A DNA stretch of 64,000 nt from Ehretia macrophylla (taxonomy: Eukaryota; Streptophyta; Magnoliopsida; Boraginales; Ehretiaceae), in the NCBI GenBank assembly GCA_037974665.1, contig CM075778.1:9661001-9725000 (forward strand), in the 5' to 3' direction. The first letter of the stretch is position 1; the number at the start of each line of letters is the position of its first letter. The notes below the pieces were generated by a model. The model was not told the DNA's origin and did not search any database. It was given only the letters and a program-made list of their open reading frames with translations. The position numbers were made by a program, and so were the translations under genes. Shown here one piece after another: positions 57,201 through 64,000 of this stretch.

Positions 57201-60200
57201 GAGACTACCTCGGATGGATGCAGTTTGATTGTACCAACACCTCCAGGTTACGTAAGTGAGAGATTAATTGTGGTTTCAACATCTCGGATGGATACAGTTT
57301 GGTTGTCCAACCACCTCCATTCAGAGACTTGATAATCCATTAATCTCGTCACTTACGTATCCGAGGCCAACTCAGAAGTGGGTATTTATAGGAGAAAATT
57401 GGTTACTATTCGGCGGTCACTATTTGCACAGTACTATTCTGCAGTTACTATTTGAACAGTACTATTCACGTGTTGACTATTTGCACAATACTATTCACGT
57501 GTTTGCACCCGGTTTTATTGTTCACGCACAGTCGGTTACTGTTCACGTGTTGAATGTTACTATTCGCGCATTGACCGTTGACTTTAACTTTGACCAAAAG
57601 TTGACCAAGGCTATTTCAAGGTTTTTCGGCATCTTGAGTCCGTTTGGCCAAATTCAATCTCGATTTGCTCGTGTTAAGGTCGTTCTACCTTCCTCCTTTA
57701 ATGTTGTATCAACAATCGTTTCCAAATATTGGTATTGGACATCATTTTCGCCATTTCTCCTTCAAAACCTACATTGCACTAAATTTGTATCAAATATTCA
57801 GTTTAAGCTTATAATAATAGTGCAATTGTACATGATTTAATGAGTTAAAATATAAAAAATATGGATTTATCAGTGTCCCAGTTTGAAATGCCATAGATCT
57901 GCATAAGAAAGGGCCTTCGAAGTAGTGGATGAGTGAGCAGTTGGTGAAGGAACATAGGTAGAGAAGATAGGAGCTGGGAGTGGATAGAGTCCCTTGTCAC
58001 AAAGGCCCTGGAACTTGATTTGGTAGGTAGAATTGTCCATTATTCTCACCCCCTTGGAGGTAAAACTAATAGTACAATTACTATCTTTGGTTAATTGATA
58101 AACAATAAGCAATTTGGAAATGATATGAGGAACAAATAAGACATTAGATAGATGCAAGACTGAGTTAGGAGTATGGATAATACCAGATCCCATGTTGTTA
58201 ATAGGAAGAGTCTGCCCATTGCCAGCTGAGACTGAATCAGTGCCAGGATAGGGCTGATAGTTAGTGAACTAAGTTGGATCATTAGTCACATGGGTGTTAG
58301 CTCTAGAATCTTGGTACCAAGGGTAGTTTGAATCTGATGTAGAGCTGGTATGGGCAGAAAAGACTTGCTTATCAGATTTTGGAGCAGAATAGTTGTTGTC
58401 AAATCTATGCCAACACTCAAGAGCTGAGTGATTTCTTTTGCGACAGGGTTGACAGGAGAGAGGTGGATGAGAGGAGGGAAGAGAGGGATGCTAAGACTGA
58501 GAGGTGGTGTACTGAGTATAGGGACCTCTGCCACCTCTATTGTTATTGTTGTTTCTGCCTCTTCCTTTGTTGTTAGGAGAAGATCCCCTAGGTCCACCTC
58601 TGGTGGTGTATAGAACTGAGTGGAAATCACTGGTTGAGTAATAAGAAATGGGAAGGTTATGGGATAAGGTATGGTAAAGTTCCTCTGTGAGCAGTAGGCT
58701 GAAGAGTTTGTGAGTTAAAACTAGGTTATCTTTGAGTCTGATGGTGGATTTGAAAGACTCATACTCGGGAGGTAAGCCTTTGAAGATATAGAGTGTGAGA
58801 TCCTCATCTTTGATAGGTTCTCCTACTGAGGCAAGATTGTCACTAATTTGTTTAGCAGTCCAAATATGACTGCATTGATTTGGAGCCTTTGTGTAGTGTA
58901 TGAAGGATATGTAATTTGCTATAGGAGTTAAACCTCTGCTCCAAAGATTGCCAAATAGAAGAGGCTGTTGGCAGATGCAACATTTGAGGAAGAACAAATT
59001 GTGTGATGGATCCAAACAAGCATGACTTTAGGTGCTGATCCAGATCAAGCCAACAGGTATATGTTGGATTGAGAGTTGTTTTGCCTTGAGCATCAGTAAA
59101 GAGTTGTGGAGGGCAAGGTTTGTTGCTTGTGATGTGATCAAAGAGGTGATGAGCTTGAAGAACAGTTTGGAGCTAAGTCTTCCATATGATGTAGTTTTTG
59201 TTATCTAGTTTAATGTGAATTAGAGAGCTTAAATTTTGAAAGAGTAGCTTTAGTTCTGGAGGTAGATCAAGAGAAGCCATTGAAGTAAGAGAAGAGAAGC
59301 TTGAAAGAAGAAAGAATGATCTAGGTTAGGGTTTCAGATGTAGAATTTGATGAGAATTCTGAAGAGGATTTGCAAGAGGATGCTGTGAGAAAGCTTCGAT
59401 TATGCTAGAAAGCTTCACTGAGAGCTTCAATGGAGTCTCATAAGAGTTCCTTTTTTTTGGGCGCAAGTCTCATAAGAGTTCTCCAATGGAGGAACTGAAA
59501 TTAGGGTTTCTATGTAGGAAATTATGGTTTCTATGCAGAATTGTTAGAAATTTGCCGAAAAAAAGATTGCTGTGAAGCTGAGGTAAGCTTCAGTGAAGCT
59601 GAGATTGAAGGAATTGAGCTACAATTTGAAGCTTTAATGGAGTTTAGAGGTGTTCTCTCATGGAGTTTGCACCTCGAGAGGATCAATGGCTCTATGATAC
59701 CATGAAAGAATATTAGAGAGAGAGAGAAAATGAGTAGAATCTTTAGAAGTTTTATTTCTAAATCTGAATGTTTACATCATACAAGTATTTATAGTTGAGC
59801 TTCTCTTAGTCTAGCAACATGACAGCTGTCAAGTTAGTTGCAGAACTAACTTGACAGCCTGTACTAACAATTTAAACTAATCCTACTTGCTTTAGTAAAT
59901 CTATACAGTAGATACTACTTCTGAGCACTATCCTTATCACAATTTAATTTTTTTTGTCTTCAAACCATCCAAAGGAAAGGGAAAGATTAAATAAGGAGAG
60001 AATGAGAAAAGAAAGTCACGGTTATCTAAAGTAATTGAAGACCACCTCATTTAGCAAGCTTTCAGCATACATGAATGAGAAACAGACAATTCTTCAATAT
60101 ACTACGTGGCATATGGTTTCTAACTGGTGAATTATGCATGTCAGAAGACATACCAAGTCAATGAAGACAGGGTCAGATGATCTCAACCTGACAGCAGGTT

Positions 60201-62736
60201 CTATCGAAAGTAACCAAGCTGGGAAGCCCCCTAAATCCCACTCTGCAACCAAAACCAGAACATTTTGTAATGAAAACCATCTTTGAGACATTCTCTAATG
60301 ATCTCAGAAGAGTATATGGATGACGATGAGGTAATTCAAAGTTCTACAAATCATGTAGTACTTATCTCAAAGTTGACAAAAGAAAATTTTGATTAATTCT
60401 TCCAACAGCATAGCAAACTAATTGGGCTTCCTATGTATATCCACAAACAAAAGCAGGTGAAGATATTCCTCACAAGTTTCTCAGACTACCTGAAAAGTTC
60501 TCATAGATTGTTTTTCTAACAATGTTTCTATATACCTAAATCAATAATGTGATTACATTACATAGACCTCAATCAACAGTGCAAGATCAAATAGGTTTAC
60601 AGATAAATTTGAAGAATCATGCTCAATCCAAATCAATGGAAGGTCAAGTATTAGCCAAAAATAGTCAAATGACATATAGGTGAAAATACACAAAAAACAG
60701 AAGTTTTGAGTAAATCTGAACTGTCCAGATAAGGAGGTATGAGCTCTGCATATCTTTGAGAAATCAGACCAAAGGGATTGAGGCTACTCGATTGCAAGAA
60801 AAAATCCAGAAAATTGAGTCTTACCTGCACATATGTAAGGCCCAGCTCGAAGCATAACCAATAAATCCAATTTCTGACAAAGTTTCAGGAAGGAAACAAT
60901 ATCTGCAATGCCTTCAAAAACCAAGTGGCCTTGTTTTGGTTCATGCAAGTTCCAAGGAACATATGTTTGTATTGTATTTAAGCCCAGTGCTTTTGCCCTC
61001 AACAGTCTATCTTCCCAGTACTAAAATTCATCAAGTTCAAGACACATCAGAAATGACACCATGAACAACAGAAAAGAACAGAGTGAAAAACAAAACAAAA
61101 AAAAGTCTACATTTGATTTTACACTGAAACTTCCAGAAGATTTACAGATCCCCAATCCTCTCATGTGTTAGACAGCCTTCTTTTTCTCTTCAGCTAAAGG
61201 GATAATGAACCCCACCTAAAGGCATAAAGGCTTGGTTTGGTTTTATAAAGGGACAATTAAGCCTGTAAGAGTGCTAATAGCTTCTCTCAATAACACTGTT
61301 GACAAAATATTCAATTCTGACAAGCATATATTAAAGATGAGTATCTATCATAAAAATCAATGCCTGCATATCATGTAAAGCTCGGGTGATGCCACATGTA
61401 CACTCTTACAAACAAGCATTAAAGAATGGCAATTTGAAAGCGATTAAACTTTCTGAGGATTTGAAAGATCATTGTTTCGCAAAATGTCCCTCTATACATT
61501 ATTACATAAGCAATAGACATTGTCCCCGCTAATGACCTTTCTCACTTTGTACTGAATCCATTTATCAAAGAAGTAGATAGATTTATTTCTCTTTCCATTT
61601 TGTGTCAACACATCATCAAGTTATACAGTTCAAAAAGACGAATTAATTCAACATGTAGCGCATTTGTCTTTTTAATCTTTTCACTTAGAATTACAAATTT
61701 GTGTAGTATATAAATCATAATTGAAGCGTTTATATAAAGAAGAAAATAAACACGAGCATACATGCCTGAGGAAGCACTCTGAAATAATGCAGGTCTCCAC
61801 CAATTATCTGAAAAGGCTTGCCGTCTTTCCAGAACATATCATCCTCAATCTCAAATTTCCTATCACCAGCCTGTCCTCAACAACAAAACAAAAACAAAAA
61901 GAATTAAAAGAAAACTAAAATCATACTGTATACACCACATGAGCAAATTTATACTTACAAATAAGTTAATAATTATTGCACATACTAACGTTGTACTATA
62001 CATACTAATTTAATGATCAACAAAATCAGAAACACGATCAAATTTCAGCATTTTAAGTACATACATGTAGTCATAATACATATAGACTTACATCACAAAT
62101 ATGCACGTATATAAACACGTATAAGTCAACAATCAAAACAATTGCATAAGCAATAAATTGCATTTTAACTAAGCGTATTACGTATATACCTGTATCTATA
62201 CATTCACACAGACCTATATAAAAAATAAGTACATTTATAGACACATAATTACACACATAAAAGTCAATAATCAAAGCAATTGCATATCTATGAGCAATAA
62301 ATGGCAGTTTAAGTTAATGTATATCTTCGATCAAAAAAAAAAAAAAGAATTAATGTATATTTGTATACGCCTAAAGTTTATGATAAAAACAATTCTAAAT
62401 TTATAAGCAAGAAATAGCAATTTAAGTAAGCTTATTATACGCATATAAATGTATTTATACATACATATAGTCGCATATCACGAAAAAAAAATTATAAACA
62501 TATACACGTTATTATACACATAAAAGTCAAAGATCAGATCAATTGCATATATAAAAGCAAGACATAGCAGTTTAAGTAAATGTATATACATGTATTTATA
62601 AATATATACTACGTTTTTACACACATAAAAAGTCAATGATCAAAAGAATTCCAAATTTAAGCAAGAAATAGCAATTTAAGTAAGCTTATATATGCATATA
62701 CCCGTTATTACACACATAAAAGTCAAAGACCAGAGC

Positions 62737-62771
<35 letters not shown>

Positions 62772-62944
62772 CTATATGTATATATATAAAAGCTAGAAAT
62801 AGCAGTTTCAGTAAGCGTGTATATGTGTATGTGTGTGTGTGTAATTTGACTTACTGTGTGAGAATGAGAACGGGAGAGAGAAGGGAGAGGAGAGAGAGCT
62901 GCGAAGGCGAAAAGAGAGACGAGGAGAAGAGAGATCGAAGCCAT
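42283..62944 (-). CDS. BGAL17: Beta-galactosidase 17-like, GH35 family, 19 exons
   Basis: Exons, - strand: 62944-62855, 61870-61766, 61020-60825, 60242-60154, 48432-48352, 47805-47711, 47429-47359, 46775-46685, 46602-46485, 46406-46311, 46206-46158, 45928-45741, 45631-45560, 45146-44997, 44196-44146, 43252-43105, 43004-42865, 42762-42697, 42402-42283. Phases agree throughout and give 671 residues; Arabidopsis BGAL17 is about 700. A signal peptide ([14 protein letters not shown]) opens the protein. The GH35 core includes [22 protein letters not shown] and [29 protein letters not shown] carries the acid/base Glu191 and AEFYTGW the nucleophile Glu274. A C-terminal beta-sandwich follows ([21 protein letters not shown]). 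These enzymes release terminal beta-galactose from glycans and probably act in the secretory pathway or cell wall. Intron 2 starts with GC. Intron 4 (60153-48433) holds a Copia element. An in-frame ATG 43 codons upstream is less likely because MASIS has the better context and the signal peptide. Confidence 0.93.
48742..48980 (-). repeat. 3' LTR of the Copia element
   Basis: 239 bp. It has an inverted repeat AAGTTAGTTGCATAACTAACTT near 48870 and a TATA box reading AACTATAAATAC on the - strand near 48822. The pol stop codon TGA is formed by its first three bases. Confidence 0.9.
48981..48990 (-). other. Polypurine tract of the Copia element
   Basis: TTTAGGGGGA on the - strand, directly against the LTR; it also encodes the last residues of pol (SLGG). 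Confidence 0.75.
50657..51014. mobile_element. Tourist-type MITE, 358 bp
   Basis: About 25 bases of perfect terminal inverted repeat starting GGCTCCGTTTGTTTGCCG, with a TTA duplication on each side (50654-50656 and 51015-51017). Inside, a roughly 90-bp unit with CAACTGTAAAATGTTTTCCA is repeated at 50739 and 50819. No ORF. It interrupts the Copia integrase. Confidence 0.92.
51097..51482 (-). mobile_element. Solo LTR, 386 bp, in the Copia integrase
   Basis: On the - strand it runs TGATGTGGAACATG to CTGCGTCA and is flanked by a perfect 5-bp duplication, ATAAA (51092-51096 and 51483-51487). A TATA box, CTATAAATAG, lies near 51255. Removing it joins DDYSKYT to [12 protein letters not shown], restoring integrase homology. 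Confidence 0.9.
51483..51856 (-). pseudogene. Copia pol: protease end and integrase start
   Basis: On the - strand: [12 protein letters not shown] (zinc-binding region), [12 protein letters not shown], then DVWGPSPV and [13 protein letters not shown] with catalytic aspartates. Bases 51738-51856 are duplicated at 57873-57991. Confidence 0.85.
51738..51856. repeat. Left copy of a 119-bp direct repeat of Copia sequence
   Basis: Starts GTGTCCCAGTCTG and ends GGATAGAGTC. It matches 57873-57991 with about 10 differences and no gaps. Confidence 0.9.
51857..53486 (+). pseudogene. Athila RNase H and integrase remnant
   Basis: RNase [31 protein letters not shown]. Integrase: [31 protein letters not shown], then [20 protein letters not shown] and [12 protein letters not shown] up to 53486. 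Frameshifts near 52180 and 52720 and a stop where CAG of SGQVE has become TAG. It is similar to, but clearly diverged from, the 24000-25614 copy. Confidence 0.88.
54334..54441 (+). CDS. Possible 35-residue membrane peptide in the Athila 3' region
   Basis: [20 protein letters not shown], then a hydrophobic stretch and IVIRMG. A single membrane span is predicted by eye. The ATG has A at -3 and G at +4 and follows a roughly 120-base CT-rich leader-like segment. It lies where Athila elements often carry an env-like ORF, but I recognise no env sequence. It could equally be a chance ORF. Confidence 0.25.
   Translation: MVDSVLMNDLPFIVAIIGFALFVYVFLLYIVIRMG
54442..56349 (+). other. AT-rich non-coding region of the Athila segment
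   Basis: Includes an A run at 54718-54737 and several short A/T tracts. No coding signal. Confidence 0.55.
56350..56800 (+). repeat. Athila LTR arm, + orientation
   Basis: Starts TGATAAATTCATAG, includes AACTCATTAAATCATGTACA and GATACAAATTTAGTGCAATG, and reaches a TATA-like CTCTAAATACC near 56761. LTR sequence probably continues to about 57250. Confidence 0.8.
57372..57872 (-). repeat. Athila LTR arm, - orientation
   Basis: On the - strand it starts TGATAAATCCATATTTTTTA and then matches 56350-56800, including GATACAAATTTAGTGCAATG and the TATA box CCTATAAATACC. The two arms form an inverted repeat of about 450-500 bases with about 570 bases between. Confidence 0.85.
57873..57991. repeat. Right copy of the 119-bp direct repeat of Copia sequence
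   Basis: Equivalent to 51738-51856; directly abuts the inverted Athila LTR. Confidence 0.9.
57873..59280 (-). pseudogene. Copia gag and protease
   Basis: On the - strand from the ATG at 59280 ([20 protein letters not shown]). Gag continues through [33 protein letters not shown] and a GR/N-rich stretch ([19 protein letters not shown]) to a zinc-knuckle remnant ([16 protein letters not shown]). The protease site reads [11 protein letters not shown]; the glycine after Asp-Ser is Arg. [16 protein letters not shown] and LWHFKLGH end the segment. Frameshifts occur in gag. Confidence 0.85.
59685..59702 (-). other. Primer binding site of the Copia element
   Basis: On the - strand, TGGTATCATAGAGCCATT directly after the LTR, the initiator tRNA-Met type usual for plant Copia elements. 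Confidence 0.85.
59703..59939 (-). repeat. 5' LTR of the Copia element
   Basis: 237 bp; same terminal sequences and TATA box as 48742-48980. Confidence 0.9.
61764..61765 (-). other. GC splice donor of intron 2 in the BGAL17-like gene
   Basis: Exon 2 ends CTTCCTCAG and the intron begins GCATGT. The next exon begins in frame with TACTGGGAAGAT. The nearest GT, four bases on, would shift the frame. Confidence 0.75.
62090..62830. repeat. Decayed tandem repeat in intron 1 of the BGAL17-like gene
   Basis: Five or six copies, about 100-140 bp apart, of AAGTCAAnnATCAnANCAATT, AAGCAAGAAATAGCA and TTTAAGTAAGC. A (TA)n run lies at about 62741-62766. Confidence 0.65.
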
Positions 62945-64000
62945 TGCTAAGCATTTGATGATTAGTGTTGTTGGTATTGCTCTGTGCTTGAGGGTAGCTT
63001 TTTTCTTCACTCCACTTTTCATGTTCGGATATTTGTCTAAAAATAATACGAGTGTCCTTATGGATAATAGCAATGCTTTTCCGAGTGAGGTAATACCATA
63101 ATAGGATAACGTTATAAGTAAAATTTAATGATTATAAATTATACACATTATTTAATTATATTTATATTAATAATCTTTAATCGTTATTTTTAGGAATATG
63201 GTATAGCTGTAACAAGAATGAAATTAATTTTGTAAGGTTGCAGGTTTGAGATTTTTCACTCTAAATTTTCACCCTTGATTCATTTGGTATATATATGGGG
63301 ACGCACCAATACCTGAAAGTTTATCAGTTGGTAGTCAAATTTCATCGGATAATTTGATAATCAGACTTCTCTAACTAAGTTGTCACGTCATAAAAAAAAA
63401 AGTAATTTACAATCGTTAAATTTCTCTCATAATATTAAAATATTATGAGTATATTCGTCCTTTATTTTTTAGTAATTTAATTATTTAGATAATTAATTAT
63501 ACAATCAACAAAAAAAATATAATTAATTATACGATCATCATTGATTATAAATTATTCTTTAAAAGAATAAAATTTTAATTTTTGTATTCCGTTTTAATCA
63601 AGCAAAACAAGTCAAATAGAACTAATATCTTAGTGGTTTTAGAGTAGTTATTTTAGAAGGTAGTAGATTATTGTATATCTCCCTAATTGGTTGTACTAAG
63701 ACTTTTTTTCAAACTATTTATTCGACAATTGATTACTTTGTTTCCTTTGTTTTGTTGATTTCGCAAAAATAGAAGTGAATTTTGAATAAGGTATAATGGT
63801 CGAGGAATGCTATTTAGGGCAATTTTATATTTAAGATAATTATTTCGAATAGATAAAAAATCTTACAACGGAATAGTATTCTTTGTGTGAATAAGTTCTA
63901 CACATCACATGAAATGGTTAGCCAGTCCATTTATAGATCACTTCATTGGGATAGATTTTGCTAACTTTTTTTCTCTTGAATCCTCACAGCCGAACCGATT
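62945..64000. other. Upstream region of the BGAL17-like gene
   Basis: AT-rich. The leader runs through the first tens of bases. No clear TATA box, no second gene and no element ends seen up to the window edge. Confidence 0.45.

Larger units (their letters stand above)
51857..57872 (+). mobile_element. Athila-derived segment inside the Copia element
   Basis: Starts abruptly inside RNase H ([17 protein letters not shown]) and runs through integrase, the 3' non-coding region, a polypurine-like tract (GAGGGCAAGCAAATG at about 56319) and an LTR start (TGATAAATTC at 56350). It ends in an LTR in the opposite orientation whose first base is 57872. Gag, protease, RT and the left LTR are missing. Confidence 0.85.
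48742..59939 (-). mobile_element. Ty1/Copia retrotransposon with nested insertions
   Basis: LTRs 48742-48980 and 59703-59939 begin TGARAGAATA and end CCTTATCA. The flanks GAATT (48737-48741) and CAATT (59940-59944) agree in 4 of 5 bases. On the - strand: LTR, primer site, gag with zinc knuckle, protease, integrase, RT, RNase H, purine tract, LTR, which is Copia order. The interior is broken by a solo LTR, a MITE and about 6 kb of Athila-derived sequence. The LTRs differ at roughly 8 of 237 positions by eye, so this is fairly young. Confidence 0.92.
48433..60153 (-). other. Expanded intron 4 of the BGAL17-like gene
   Basis: 11,721 bases between TTG/GTATGT (donor) and CAAAG/GTTGAA (acceptor). 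Without the Copia element it would be about 520 bases. Confidence 0.85.

Noticed and set aside
51857-57872. A complete second Athila element
   Set aside because: It lacks gag, protease, RT and a 5' LTR, and its two LTR arms face opposite ways.
62723-63073. 116-codon frame starting 43 codons upstream of the BGAL17 start
   Set aside because: Runs into intron 1. The later ATG has better context and yields a signal peptide.

Overview
This is a plant nuclear genome window, most likely from a eudicot. It has intron-rich genes with GT-AG splice sites and AT-rich introns, plant-only families (FHY3/FAR1, PPR, LOB-domain, GH35 beta-galactosidase) and layers of nested LTR retrotransposons. I saw no bacterial, organellar, tRNA or rRNA genes and no CRISPR array. 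All calls come from reading and translating the sequence by eye. Family names rest on remembered motifs, not on a search.

Layout. 1-1933 (-): an FRS4-like FHY3/FAR1 regulator, running off the left edge. 2759-4023 (+): a 5'-truncated LINE with a perfect 10-bp target-site duplication. 4712-6841 (+): an intronless E-class PPR gene close to Arabidopsis At1g17630. 9054-9941 (-): an LBD22/LBD27-type LOB-domain gene. 10187-12310: a roughly 340-bp tandem repeat array split by an 856-bp Harbinger-type element. 12526-36424: a Russian-doll nest. The outer shell is a Tat-lineage Ty3/Gypsy element on the - strand, with a perfect GAGCT duplication, two RNase H domains and an antisense spliced extra ORF with its own promoter. 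A 14.2-kb Athila-type element (+, 17997-32182) sits in its second RNase H domain, and that element in turn carries a 3.2-kb solo LTR (25687-28841). 37032-37935: an old TRIM-like element. 40720-40920 (+): a 66-residue small protein gene. 42283-62944 (-): a 19-exon beta-galactosidase gene of the BGAL17 type.

The BGAL17-like gene is the best-resolved gene here. All 19 exons join in frame to 671 residues with both catalytic glutamates, although intron 4 has grown to about 11.7 kb by insertion of a Copia element (48742-59939, -). That Copia contains a 386-bp solo LTR, a 358-bp Tourist-type MITE and about 6 kb of Athila-derived sequence. The Athila block has two LTR arms in opposite orientation and is bracketed by 119-bp direct copies of Copia sequence.

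The genes do not form a pathway. They are independent single genes (a light-signalling regulator, an organelle RNA factor, a developmental transcription factor and a cell-wall or glycan hydrolase) separated by repeats. The features most worth a second look are the antisense Tat gene, the chimeric segment in intron 4, a shared hairpin-like LTR motif, the GC-AG intron, and two small ORFs (66 and 35 residues).
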